A stretch of 11,427 nt of DNA from CAZCPB01 sp964500365 (GCA_964500365.1 CAZCPB010000130.1:1-11427), one strand, 5' to 3'; shown: positions 1 through 7,187, counted from the first letter of the stretch. Notes: generated by a model from the sequence alone, not told the origin. Translations and numbers: made by a program.

Positions 1-99
1 GTCGCCGCCGACGGCCGCGTGGAGACCCGCGGCACGTACGTGCTCTCACGCTCAAGCGGGCCGAACAAGATCAAGGGCGCGTCCGTGCAGATCAATTGA
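1..99 (+). CDS. C-terminal end of probable VgrG spike protein (partial)
   Basis: The frame is open from the first base and gives 32 residues before the TGA at 97-99. The tail ends in a short beta-like repeat (SSGPNKIKGASVQIN). This resembles the end of the VgrG/gp5-like needle, where repeated strands of the type 'xNxIKGxxVxIN' are common. The call rests mainly on context: the next gene is a PAAR-like DUF4150 protein, which caps the VgrG tip and is usually encoded directly after vgrG. In the family, VgrG forms the trimeric spike of the type VI secretion system. Too little is present to exclude another beta-helical spike or baseplate protein. Confidence 0.5.
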   Translation, partial: VAADGRVETRGTYVLSRSSGPNKIKGASVQIN

Positions 100-115
100 C
101 CGCGCCGGCGCGGGT

Positions 116-121
116 GAGGAG
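116..121 (+). promoter_or_regulatory. Ribosome binding site supporting the GTG start of the DUF4150 gene
   Basis: GAGGAG lies 6 bases upstream of the GTG at 128. It is the clearest Shine-Dalgarno match in the left operon and supports this GTG start. Confidence 0.6.
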
Positions 122-127
122 ACCGAC

Positions 128-523
128 GTGGGGCACACCGTCACGATCAACACGCCGATGATGGTCGTTCACAAAGACTCGGGCGGCATCTCGCCGGTTT
201 TTCCCGACGTCTGCAAGACACCCTCACCCGGAGGACCGGTCCCGATCCCGTATCCCAACGTCGCGAAGAGCTCCGACACCGCCGACGGCAGCACCACGGT
301 CAAGATCGACGGCAACCCGGTGATGCTCAAGAGCTCGAGCTTCTCGACGAGTACCGGCGACGAGGCGGGGAGCGCGGGGGGCGGGGTCGTCTCGAACTGC
401 ACCAAGGGCAAGGCGATGTTCATCAACTACAGCTTCGACGTTAAAATCGAGGGCAAGAACGTGCCCCGGTCGATGGACCCGATGAAGCAGAACGGTCAGA
501 GCGCGTTCAACGCGGCGGGGTGA
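128..523 (+). CDS. PAAR-like DUF4150 domain protein (spike tip of a T6SS-type injection system)
   Basis: This 131-residue protein is almost entirely one DUF4150 (PAAR-like) domain. Family-typical patterns are visible in order: PDVCKTPSPGG (about 27-37), IPYPN (about 40-44), TVKIDGNPVML (57-67), STGDEAG (75-81), GGGVVSNCTKGKAMF (84-98) and DVKIEGKNVPRSMDPM near the end. PAAR-like proteins sharpen the VgrG spike and carry or recruit cargo in type VI secretion. It starts at GTG 128 behind a good ribosome binding site, 28 bases after the probable vgrG stop, and ends 3 bases before the next gene. There is no C-terminal toxin extension, so the likely cargo is encoded separately in the next gene. 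The family call is firm; the link to a specific injection machine is inferred from neighbours. Confidence 0.9.
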   Translation: MGHTVTINTPMMVVHKDSGGISPVFPDVCKTPSPGGPVPIPYPNVAKSSDTADGSTTVKIDGNPVMLKSSSFSTSTGDEAGSAGGGVVSNCTKGKAMFINYSFDVKIEGKNVPRSMDPMKQNGQSAFNAAG

Positions 524-526
524 AGC

Positions 527-1066
527 ATGAACGGCCAGGCCGTGAAACCGGGCGCCGTCATCCTGACCTGCGACCCGAACTGGAATGACTGCCAGAAGAA
601 GCAGGCCAAGGCCAAGGCGGCGCACATGAACTCATGCTGCCCGGCCAAAGTCAGGAAAGGCGTGTCGGCCAGCGACCCGGTGCTGGAGGTGAGCATCCGC
701 GACACGGCGATGGACATGCAAGCCGCCTTCCGGCGCGAGTTCAAGCAGGCAATGGCGGGAAAGACGCCCCGCCGATCGGCGCTCCTGCCCCCGCAGGAGA
801 AGTATCACCCCAAGGCCGACGGGTCTTCCCTCGCCGACGATTGCCAGAAGGACGAACTCGAGTCGGCGAAGTCCAAGAGCGCCAAGGACGGCGTGATGAA
901 GGATTGGGATGCCGATCACAAACTCGACCTCCAGCTGGGCGGCCGGATGGCCGGACCGATGTGGATGCTCGACGCGTCGGTGAACCGCTCGTTCGGCTCG
1001 CAGGTGGACAAGCAGACGCAGTCGGCCACGGAAGTGACCTCGGTCACGACCTCGGGCTGCGATTGA
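527..1066 (+). CDS. Candidate T6SS effector with HNH-like nuclease motif
   Basis: This 179-residue protein starts 3 bases after the DUF4150 stop. Near its C-terminus, D128-A-D130-H131 is followed by LDLQLGG (133-139) and then LDASVNRSFGSQ (148-159). A D-x-D-H pair, a Gly-Gly turn and a later Asn (N153) form the layout of HNH/beta-beta-alpha-metal nucleases found in many polymorphic and T6SS toxins. H131 would be the catalytic/metal histidine and N153 the distal ligand. The N-terminal part has an NWNDCQKKQAKAKAAHMN segment and Cys at 15, 22, 37, 38, 106 and 178, which could form disulfides or bind metal. There is no signal peptide, as expected for spike-delivered cargo. Its position between a PAAR-like tip and a SUKH protein fits an effector gene. 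Nuclease activity is an inference from one motif; it could instead be a structural accessory of the tip. Confidence 0.6.
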   Translation: MNGQAVKPGAVILTCDPNWNDCQKKQAKAKAAHMNSCCPAKVRKGVSASDPVLEVSIRDTAMDMQAAFRREFKQAMAGKTPRRSALLPPQEKYHPKADGSSLADDCQKDELESAKSKSAKDGVMKDWDADHKLDLQLGGRMAGPMWMLDASVNRSFGSQVDKQTQSATEVTSVTTSGCD

Positions 1067-1079
1067 CGGAGCCCGCCAG

Positions 1080-1658
1080 ATGTCCGTTCACGACCGCGTG
1101 CGTGCCGCGCTCACCGAGGTCCTCGACCTGCAGCGCCGCATCAACGAGATGATCGAGGCGGAGCACGAGCCCGCGCCCGGCCCGAGCGCGCCCCCCGACG
1201 CGGTCCACGCCGTCGAGACCATCTACGGCGGCCCTCTTCCGGAGTCCTACCGCGCGTTTCTCGAAGTCGCCAACGGCGTCCGTCACTTCACTGCCGCGTT
1301 CGACTTCCTCGACACACGGACCTTGATCGGCGAAGAGCACGCCCGGCGGCGGCGTGAGTACCGCGACCTGCATTGGAAGAGCGGTAGCCGCGTGCCTGTT
1401 GAGGGGTTTATCGTCGGTGCCGGCGAGTCCGCTCAGGCTGTTCTCATCGACAGGACGGTCGCGCCGGGGAGCGGGCACGAACGCCCTGCTGTCCTCTGGG
1501 AGCATCGCGAGCTCGCCCGCACGCCGGACTTTGTTTCGTTCCTGGAATTCCGCGTCAAGGTCAACCGGACTCGAATCGGCCTGCTGGCGCAGGCGATAGA
1601 GGAGAATCGCGCCGGTGGCCCGACGGAGGACGGTACAGAGGAGCAGCGGGAAGACTAG
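1080..1658 (+). CDS. SMI1/KNR4 (SUKH) family protein, candidate immunity protein
   Basis: This is a 192-residue soluble protein. The SUKH hallmark is seen at about residues 40-68: a short helix (DAVHAVETIYGG) leading to LPESYRAFLEVANG. A predicted alpha/beta core follows to about residue 160, including EGFIVGAGESAQAVLID and the FVSFLEFRVKV helix. The tail (175-192) is charged and probably disordered. SUKH proteins commonly act as immunity proteins that bind nuclease and other toxins of polymorphic-toxin, CDI and T6SS systems. The gene begins 13 bases after the candidate effector stop, in the usual effector-then-immunity order. Specific binding to the upstream protein is inferred from that order and from the frequent pairing of SUKH with HNH-type toxins. 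Confidence 0.75.
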   Translation: MSVHDRVRAALTEVLDLQRRINEMIEAEHEPAPGPSAPPDAVHAVETIYGGPLPESYRAFLEVANGVRHFTAAFDFLDTRTLIGEEHARRRREYRDLHWKSGSRVPVEGFIVGAGESAQAVLIDRTVAPGSGHERPAVLWEHRELARTPDFVSFLEFRVKVNRTRIGLLAQAIEENRAGGPTEDGTEEQRED

Positions 1659-1672
1659 GCCTCCGGCCACCC

Positions 1673-2779
1673 ATGCCATCAGAGTTTTTCCATGGCGGAG
1701 TCCTCGGCACCCTCTTCCACACGTGCGATCGTGCGGGACGCGAGACCCTCACGCTCATCGGCAAGCGAAGTTTCGAAATCTGCCGCGACGGCACCCCCGT
1801 CCCGCTCACCGACCAGCCCGGTATCGTGCACGCCGATGTCTACCGAGGCGACCCGCTCCGCTCGTCGGTGCTTCACGAGTCGGACCTCGCGGTCTACAAG
1901 CCCGCGACCGACGTGGTCGTCGAAGGGGAGGCGTTCGCCCCCCACGGCGAGCCCGCTCGAGCGGTCCATGTCACGGTTCGTGCCGGTCCTATCCGGAAGG
2001 ACATCACGGTCCTGGGCGACCGCACACTGGAGCCGATGGCCGGCGTCGGCCCGATGAAGCCGACACGCGCCGAGCCGTTCTTCAGCATGCCGATCACCTA
2101 CGAACGCGCTTACGGCGGTTACGACCCGCGAACACTCGGGTCCAAACGGACCAGATTCGACGAGCGCAATCCGTCCGGGACCGGGTACTGGCACGGGTCG
2201 GTCGGCGTCCCCGGCATGCGCCTCCCCAACGTGGAGTCTCCCTCGGTCGGGCCCGAGATCCCGTTTCTCCACCCCCGGCCGGAAGGTGTGGGCGCCGTCG
2301 CTCGGTGGTGGATGCCGCGCCGCGAACTCGCGGGCACGTACGACCAGCGCTGGCAGCGGGAGCGGGCTCCGTTCCTCCCCGAGGATTTTGACTACCGACA
2401 CTTCCAGTGCGCGTCCCCCGGCCTGATCGCGCCAGGCCACTTCCTGGGCGACGAACTGTTCCACATCACCAACATGACCCCCGAAGGCGTTCTGGAATTC
2501 CGCTTGCCCGGTCTGTGCCTCGGCTATACGGCCCGCTGGCAACGCCGGGAAGACCGTGGCGTCGCCCCGCTCGACACCGTGTACGTCGAGCCGTCGAGTC
2601 GCCGCGTCACACTCGTCTGGCGGCGCGCCTTCGTCTGCCGCCGCTCGTGGAAGGAGTTGATGCAGGTGACGTCCTTTCTCGTGCGCCCGTGGGCCGTCCG
2701 CGAGGTGCTCGGCGATTCGGCCCTTGAGCCCCCGGGTGAACCATGCTGGACCTCGCCGTCACCGGCGTCGGCGCGCTGA
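1673..2779 (+). CDS. DUF2169 domain protein, candidate T6SS cargo adaptor
   Basis: This 368-residue protein matches DUF2169 along most of its length. Diagnostic patterns are ITYERAYGGYD (141-151), RFDERNPSGTGY followed by LPNVESP (161-190), GTYDQRWQRERAPFLPEDFD (221-240) and LDTVYVEPSSRRVTLVWR (300-317). DUF2169 genes recur beside vgrG and DUF4150 genes; in Agrobacterium such a protein has been described as an adaptor that helps load a DUF4150-linked effector on VgrG. A loading role for the products of 128-523 and 527-1066 is therefore a reasonable inference. The start ATG lies 14 bases after the SUKH stop without an obvious ribosome binding site. The 3' end overlaps the next gene by 37 bases, suggesting translational coupling. 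Confidence 0.87.
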   Translation: MPSEFFHGGVLGTLFHTCDRAGRETLTLIGKRSFEICRDGTPVPLTDQPGIVHADVYRGDPLRSSVLHESDLAVYKPATDVVVEGEAFAPHGEPARAVHVTVRAGPIRKDITVLGDRTLEPMAGVGPMKPTRAEPFFSMPITYERAYGGYDPRTLGSKRTRFDERNPSGTGYWHGSVGVPGMRLPNVESPSVGPEIPFLHPRPEGVGAVARWWMPRRELAGTYDQRWQRERAPFLPEDFDYRHFQCASPGLIAPGHFLGDELFHITNMTPEGVLEFRLPGLCLGYTARWQRREDRGVAPLDTVYVEPSSRRVTLVWRRAFVCRRSWKELMQVTSFLVRPWAVREVLGDSALEPPGEPCWTSPSPASAR

Positions 2780-5007
2780 CCGCCGCGGGTGACGCCTTCG
2801 AAACCTACTTTGCGGCCCGGGCGGGGCTCAGCCGCCTCGTCGAGATCGCCCCCGACCGGCGCGGGCTGAGCCGAACCGGCGGCGTTCTGCCGGTCCCGCC
2901 GTTCGGGCATTCCCACGCCCGCTCCGCCGACGCCGCCGCGCTGGCCGTCGCGGAAGCCCGCGCCGCGGCCGAACTTTCCGCCGCCGCGCGGCTTTCCGTC
3001 TATATCTGCCTTCCCGACCCGGCGCGTCCCGACGCCAAGCTCCTCGACGACATCGACTGGAACGGCTCCATCGCCGGAGTACTGCAGTGCCGCGTGGTGT
3101 CGACACGAAGAATCCCCTCGGGTGCAGCGGCGGTCGGGCAGGCCGTGCTCGGCGCGGCTTCAGATCTCGAATCGGGCGCCGCCGACGCCGCGGCGGTCGT
3201 GGCGTGCGACTCGCTCCTGAGACTCTCGACCCTTCGCTGGCTCGACGACCGCCTTCGCCTGAAGACTGAGATCCGCGCCGACGGAATCATCCCGGGCGAG
3301 GCCGGCGCGTGCATGATCCTCGAGCGTCGAGCGGACGCGGTCGCACGGCGGGCCAGGCCCCTCGCGCTGATCGCCGCCGCCGCGAACGCCGAGGAATCCG
3401 GCCACTCCGAGTCCCACGCTCCGTGCCTGGCCGTCGGCGCCACCGACGCGCTCCGCCGGGCCGTCGACGCGGCCGGCGGCGTATCGCCTCGCGCGCGCCT
3501 CAGCGACATGAGCGGCGAGTCCGCGCGAGCGAAGGAGATCGCTTTCGCGGAGGTACGCGCCTTGACGCGCGCTCCGGAACCGCACCTCCACCCGGCCGAC
3601 TGCTATGGCGACCCCGGGGCCGCGGCCGGCGTGCTCCTTGTGTCGCTCGGCTCGATCGGCATCTCCCGGGGCGAACTCGCGTCGCCCGTGGTCGTCGAGA
3701 CCGGGTCCGACGGTCCGGCTCGCGCCGCGATCATTCTCACGCCGATCCCCCAGACGCCGATCGCGCGCCCGCCCACCGGCGCGCACGATGTCCGCTCGAC
3801 GCCGGCCCTCGCCGCGACGTCGCGCGCGCTCGCGCGCGAGCACGCCGAAGAAGCGGCGTTTCTCTGGACGCTCCGCGATCGTGCCGCCCAGGACTCTCGA
3901 TGCAATCTCGCGCAGCGCGCCGACCTCGACACCCGACTCGCGTTTCACGTCGAGGGCGCCGGCCTGAAGCGGGTGGTGGGTGCCGCGGACCTGCTCTCCG
4001 ACGAGCCAGGGCCCGGCGAGTTCTTCGCGGCAACCTGCCTCGGGCTCGCCCAGCCCTCTCACGCTGAACCGATTGTCGACCGCATCGGTGATCGTGCCGC
4101 GGGGCGGGCGGCGGCATCCGCGCTCGCCTGGCTCGGATCGTCAGCTGTCTCGCGTGTCGCGCCCGCGTGGCTTGCGCACGCATCGCCCGAGGTTCGCCGC
4201 GCCGCGGTTGCCGCGATCGCGAACACGCGCCACGAACTCGCCGGTGAAACCCTCCATCGCGCCATGAACGACCCGGAACCGCCGGTGCGATCTCGCGCCC
4301 TGCGCGCGGCGGGGCAACTCGCCGCGAGCCAACTCGCGCACGCGGTCGAGCGCGCGCTCGACGATCCGGACGCCGGGTGCCGCTGCTGGGCCGCGTGGTC
4401 GGGCGCGGTACTCAACAACGCTCGCGCCGTCGGTCTCCTCCGTAAGGAGGCTGAAGCCGCTTCACCCTGTTCGATGCTGGCCGCCGACACCTCCTCGCGT
4501 CGCATGACGCTCGCGGACGCGGCGCAGTGGCGGGCATCGCTGGCCTCGCGGCCGTTCACCCGTCGCGTAGGGATTGTCGTCGCGGCGGCCGCGGGCGATC
4601 CAGCCGCGCTCCCCTGGCTTCTCGATCTCTTGAACGACCGCGTGCTCGCGCGGGCCGCCGCGGACGCGTTTGTCACGATCACCGGGCTCGATCTCACCCG
4701 CCCGGGATTCGGGGGAGGGCCACCCGCTGACCATGCCGACGACGACGAGACGCCCCCCGACCCCGACGATCACCTCCCCTGGCCCGTTCCGAGCGCCTTT
4801 CGCACCTGGTGGAGGTCAAACGAACCTCGCTTCACCGCTGGTGTGCGCCATCTCTGCGGGGTGCCGATGACCGAGGAGTCGCTTCGCGCCGCGCTCGCCG
4901 ACGGCACCCAGGCTGTGCGTCGCGCCGCGGCCCTCGAGCTGGCCATGCGCCGCCTCACGCCGGTGCTCGTCGAGGTTCGCTCGCGCGCGGACCGCGCTGA
5001 AACCTGA
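2743..5007 (+). CDS. Degenerate beta-ketoacyl-synthase-like domain fused to TIGR02270-like HEAT repeats
   Basis: This is a 754-residue two-part protein. Residues 1 to about 335 follow the thiolase/ketoacyl-synthase fold: an AVTGVGALTAAG start, a G-rich helix (about 126-148), IIPGEAGACMILERR near 190-205, and a D290-P-G-AAAG element. The catalytic triad appears lost. No Cys sits at the expected nucleophile position (I124-P-S-G127), the first His position is in D255-M-S-G-E, and the second is D290. Residues from about 360 resemble TIGR02270, beginning EEAAFLWTLRD (369-379). Helical HEAT-like repeats run at about 430-560, followed by an acidic Pro-rich linker and a TWWRSNEPRF segment. Synthase-like and TIGR02270 proteins are usually separate genes in T6SS loci with DUF2169; here they form one chain. 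A scaffold or adaptor role is likelier than fatty-acid synthesis, but unproven. Confidence 0.8.
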   Translation: MLDLAVTGVGALTAAGDAFETYFAARAGLSRLVEIAPDRRGLSRTGGVLPVPPFGHSHARSADAAALAVAEARAAAELSAAARLSVYICLPDPARPDAKLLDDIDWNGSIAGVLQCRVVSTRRIPSGAAAVGQAVLGAASDLESGAADAAAVVACDSLLRLSTLRWLDDRLRLKTEIRADGIIPGEAGACMILERRADAVARRARPLALIAAAANAEESGHSESHAPCLAVGATDALRRAVDAAGGVSPRARLSDMSGESARAKEIAFAEVRALTRAPEPHLHPADCYGDPGAAAGVLLVSLGSIGISRGELASPVVVETGSDGPARAAIILTPIPQTPIARPPTGAHDVRSTPALAATSRALAREHAEEAAFLWTLRDRAAQDSRCNLAQRADLDTRLAFHVEGAGLKRVVGAADLLSDEPGPGEFFAATCLGLAQPSHAEPIVDRIGDRAAGRAAASALAWLGSSAVSRVAPAWLAHASPEVRRAAVAAIANTRHELAGETLHRAMNDPEPPVRSRALRAAGQLAASQLAHAVERALDDPDAGCRCWAAWSGAVLNNARAVGLLRKEAEAASPCSMLAADTSSRRMTLADAAQWRASLASRPFTRRVGIVVAAAAGDPAALPWLLDLLNDRVLARAAADAFVTITGLDLTRPGFGGGPPADHADDDETPPDPDDHLPWPVPSAFRTWWRSNEPRFTAGVRHLCGVPMTEESLRAALADGTQAVRRAAALELAMRRLTPVLVEVRSRADRAET

Positions 5008-5009
5008 TC

Positions 5010-5037
5010 GCCGGGCCGACGGCCGTTCTCGCCCGGT
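5010..5037. terminator. Possible transcription-terminating hairpin between convergent genes
   Basis: CCGGGC at 5011-5016 pairs with GCCCGG at 5031-5036 (plus a G-T pair at 5010/5037) around a 14-base loop that contains a further ACGGCCGT palindrome. It starts 3 bases after the stop of the left operon and lies between convergent genes. There is no T-tract on either side, and such stems are frequent in GC-rich DNA, so this is a weak call. Confidence 0.25.
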
Positions 5038-5075
5038 CGCGCGCCAACCGGGCGCACATGCCGCTGGTGCTCAGT

Positions 5076-5312
5076 TCAGCACCCCTCCACAAACCGCTCC
5101 GCGAACAGGTCGAAGTCATCCCCGATCACGAACCCCTTGTGATCGATGTCGGCCCGCGGGTCGCCCGCGTCGAAATCGGCGACGTATGAGTCGAAGTCGT
5201 TGCCGTTCACGAACGGGTTCTGGTCGTAGTCGGCGAGGCAGAAGAACGCGACAGTCGCCGCCGCGGCACGATTCACCTCGTTGTACGACCTGCGGGCGAT
5301 GGACTCGCCCAT
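5076..5312 (-). pseudogene. Orphan GC-type dockerin domain fragment (78 codons from ATG 5312)
   Basis: From ATG 5312 the minus strand encodes 78 residues ending in VEGC. Residues 25-78 form a duplicated dockerin-like unit: CLADYDQNPFVNGNDFDSYV followed by ADIDHKGFVIGDDFDLF, each with a Ca-loop-like D-x-D and a G-x-DFD core. The bracketing Cys25 and terminal Gly-Cys match the GC-type dockerin found at the C-terminus of large secreted Phycisphaerae proteins. Here no catalytic or adhesin domain precedes it: upstream on the same strand the frame runs into the coding region of the outer-membrane protein in a different frame. The first 24 residues have no clear signal peptide and there is no strong ribosome binding site. 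The likeliest reading is the 3' remnant of a lost larger gene; a real small protein cannot be excluded. Confidence 0.5.
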
Positions 5313-5380
5313 CGCCGGCAACGCCGAGTTCCAGCGCGGCCGGCTCCTGCGCTCGGGCGGTCCGCGCCCCTGACGGACGT

Positions 5381-6256
5381 TCAGAACCGCATCGAGAACC
5401 CGAGCACCAGGCCGTGCTCGATCACGTCCCACGTGAACTTCTCCGAGCCCTCGCCGTCGGAATAGTCCCACCCCACCGCGCGGTACCCCGCCAGGACCGA
5501 CGACGGCAGGCCGAAGACGTGGAAGTCGAACCCGACGAGCGCCGTCGCCGACCACGTGAAGTCCGACGCGACCCCGAACCCGCCGATATCCCCATTCACC
5601 GCCGCGTGCCACTGCTCCGCGAACGGGAGCACGAGCTTGGCGCCCACGATCGGGTCGACCCAACTCTTGCTCCCGGACCGGGGCGGTTCCACGGCTGGGC
5701 GGATATCAATGTCGAGATCGGAGTACCGCCCGCCCGCGTACGCGTCGAGCGTGATGTTCAGCCTGTTCTGCGCGGCGTCGCCCGAAGGCTCCCAGTCGCC
5801 GACCCGGTACATCGCGCCGAAGTCCAGGATCGTCTGTTTGAACTCGACGTCCACGTCCGCGAGCCCTTCCGGCCCGGTCTGGTTCTCGATGGTGATGTCC
5901 GCGTAGAACCCGTCCAGGAAGACGCCGAATCGCCGGTACCCCGCTTCGAACCGCGCCGACAGCGCCACGATCGTGTCGGACGCGTCCACGATGTCGAGGA
6001 ACGACTCGCCCACGTTCACGGTGGTTCCCCGCGCGCCGATGTCGCCCTCGACCCCCATCAGCCAGAAGTACGGCGCGAACTCGAACCGCCAGGGGCTGAT
6101 CTCCTCTCCCGGCGCGCCGGCGGAGTGCTCGGAGCCCTTCATTTCATCGTTGTTCTGCGCCAGCGCCGCCGGGCAGGCGCTCCAGATCACCAGCGCCGCA
6201 ACCCAACTCGCCGCGGCACCGTTGCTGCGGAAACGCCTTGACCCCAGCACACCCAT
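5381..6256 (-). CDS. Outer-membrane beta-barrel protein with signal peptide
   Basis: This 291-residue protein starts at ATG 6256, 6 bases after an AGGAGG ribosome binding site. Arg-rich residues 1-10 and a hydrophobic stretch (14-30) end in ALA at 31-33, a good signal peptidase I site before Q34. The mature part alternates polar and hydrophobic residues with many aromatics (FEFAPYFWLMG, RFEAGYRRFGVFLDGFYADI, LDAYAGGRYSDLDI, LAGYRAVGWDYSD) and ends in a strand closing with Phe (LVLGFSMRF), the usual insertion signal of outer-membrane barrels. The pattern is like uncharacterised barrel proteins of 8 to 12 strands; I recognise no specific porin family and no substrate is evident. It lies 74 bases downstream of the carbonic anhydrase gene on the same strand and may share its transcript. 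The same frame stays open far upstream, but that extension is low-complexity Arg/Gly/Pro sequence and not coding. Confidence 0.82.
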   Translation of the reverse strand: MGVLGSRRFRSNGAAASWVAALVIWSACPAALAQNNDEMKGSEHSAGAPGEEISPWRFEFAPYFWLMGVEGDIGARGTTVNVGESFLDIVDASDTIVALSARFEAGYRRFGVFLDGFYADITIENQTGPEGLADVDVEFKQTILDFGAMYRVGDWEPSGDAAQNRLNITLDAYAGGRYSDLDIDIRPAVEPPRSGSKSWVDPIVGAKLVLPFAEQWHAAVNGDIGGFGVASDFTWSATALVGFDFHVFGLPSSVLAGYRAVGWDYSDGEGSEKFTWDVIEHGLVLGFSMRF

Positions 6257-6262
6257 CGCGAG

Positions 6263-6268
6263 CCTCCT
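6263..6268 (-). promoter_or_regulatory. Strong ribosome binding site of the outer-membrane protein gene
   Basis: CCTCCT on the plus strand reads AGGAGG on the minus strand, 6 bases before the ATG at 6256. It fixes the start and argues against the much longer open frame reaching upstream. Confidence 0.75.
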
Positions 6269-6330
6269 CTTCGGTTCACCGCCGGCGCTCAAACCATTTT
6301 GACCGGAACACGGCCACGGCAGCCTACCCG

Positions 6331-7098
6331 TCACTCGCTCGTGTCCTCGGCCACCACCCGCCCGTTGAGGGGCTGCGTCGGCCGGTTGTTCCCGCTCATC
6401 ACCCGCCGGAAGGCCGCGATCTGCGCCCCCGACATCCGCACCGGCTCCTTGATCACCGCCCACTTCACGCCCTCGGTCCCGGGCGGCGTCGTGAACGAGC
6501 CGTCGTACCGGTACGAGCGCCGGTCCTTCGGCAGCAGGTCGTCGGCGTCGACCGACGCGTCCATCCGGTGTGGCGAGCCCACGCTGACGGGGATGTTCCT
6601 CCACACCGGGTCGAAGCCCGCGTTGTGGGCGCCCTCCTCGATGAGCACGCCGACGACCGCCACGTCGCCGTTCGAGGCCTTGTGCACGAGGTGCATCTCG
6701 GCCCGCGATGCCTTGCCTCGCACGCGATGCTCGCTGGGGGAGTGGAAGTGGAACTGCTGGAGGTGGTACCTCTGGCCGTCCAGCTCGATCCAGCTCCCCG
6801 GCGCGTAGTTCACCTGGACCGTGTGCCCGTTGTTCACGATCTCGACGGGCACGGTCTCGTAGTGGAACGCGATGTCGGGCAGGTCCTTCGCCTCGGCCGC
6901 CCCGATGTCGATCGGCGACTGCCGCTTCCCGGTCGCGCACCGCGCGTACTCGGGCGAGAGCGCGCCCCAGTGCGCCGGCCCGATGGCTCCCTCGTACCCC
7001 CAGTGGGGCGTTGCGGGGTGCTTCGGCGCCGCGCAGCCCGCGAGGGCGAACACCGTGCTGACCCCGAGGCTCACCAACGCCGATCGTGATTGATCCAT
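6331..7098 (-). CDS. Alpha-class carbonic anhydrase lipoprotein
   Basis: This 255-residue protein interconverts CO2 and bicarbonate at a zinc site. The alpha-class signature is clear: QSPIDI (60-65), QFHFHSPSEH (115-124) and EMHLVH (134-139). The three zinc ligands are H117, H119 and H136. SFTTPPGTEGVKW (201-213) carries the threonine that orients the zinc-bound hydroxide, and NNRPTQPLNGR (237-247) is the typical C-terminal element. The N-terminus has a hydrophobic stretch ending in the lipobox LAGC, with Cys22 as the probable lipidated residue, so the enzyme should be membrane-anchored and face the periplasm. The mature length is usual for bacterial enzymes. The start ATG 7098 has an AGGAAG ribosome binding site 8 bases upstream. 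Neighbours on the same strand are the formylglycine-generating enzyme gene (89 bases upstream) and the barrel protein gene (74 bases downstream). Confidence 0.95.
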   Translation of the reverse strand: MDQSRSALVSLGVSTVFALAGCAAPKHPATPHWGYEGAIGPAHWGALSPEYARCATGKRQSPIDIGAAEAKDLPDIAFHYETVPVEIVNNGHTVQVNYAPGSWIELDGQRYHLQQFHFHSPSEHRVRGKASRAEMHLVHKASNGDVAVVGVLIEEGAHNAGFDPVWRNIPVSVGSPHRMDASVDADDLLPKDRRSYRYDGSFTTPPGTEGVKWAVIKEPVRMSGAQIAAFRRVMSGNNRPTQPLNGRVVAEDTSE

Positions 7099-7106
7099 TG
7101 CTTGTT

Positions 7107-7112
7107 CTTCCT
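7107..7112 (-). promoter_or_regulatory. Ribosome binding site of the carbonic anhydrase gene
   Basis: Minus-strand AGGAAG lies 8 bases before the ATG at 7098. It agrees with the start that gives a complete lipoprotein signal. Confidence 0.6.
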
Positions 7113-7187
7113 ACGTGCGACACGAAATCGCCACTTTTTGAACCCCCGACGGCGGCGCGGGCAAAGCGTGACGGCCCGCAGCCCCAC

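Noticed and set aside
634..1152. Alternative plus-strand frame overlapping the candidate effector and the SUKH start
   Set aside because: Arg/Pro/Gly-rich composition without motifs; the frame at 527-1066 has the HNH-like motif and fits the gene spacing.
3205..3207. Cys155 as the ketoacyl-synthase nucleophile in the fusion protein
   Set aside because: By its distance to the following GEAGACMILER element it aligns with the Gly-Gly loop after the nucleophile helix, not with the nucleophile itself.
3160..4062. Open frame of 300 codons on the minus strand opposite the synthase-HEAT gene
   Set aside because: Arg/Ala/Gly-rich shadow with no domain; the plus-strand frame carries recognisable synthase-like and HEAT motifs.
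7157..7179. GC-rich hairpin (GCGGGC/GCCCGC, 11-base loop) between the FGE stop and the carbonic anhydrase start
   Set aside because: No T-tract follows on the minus strand and 6-bp GC stems are expected by chance here; too weak to call a terminator.
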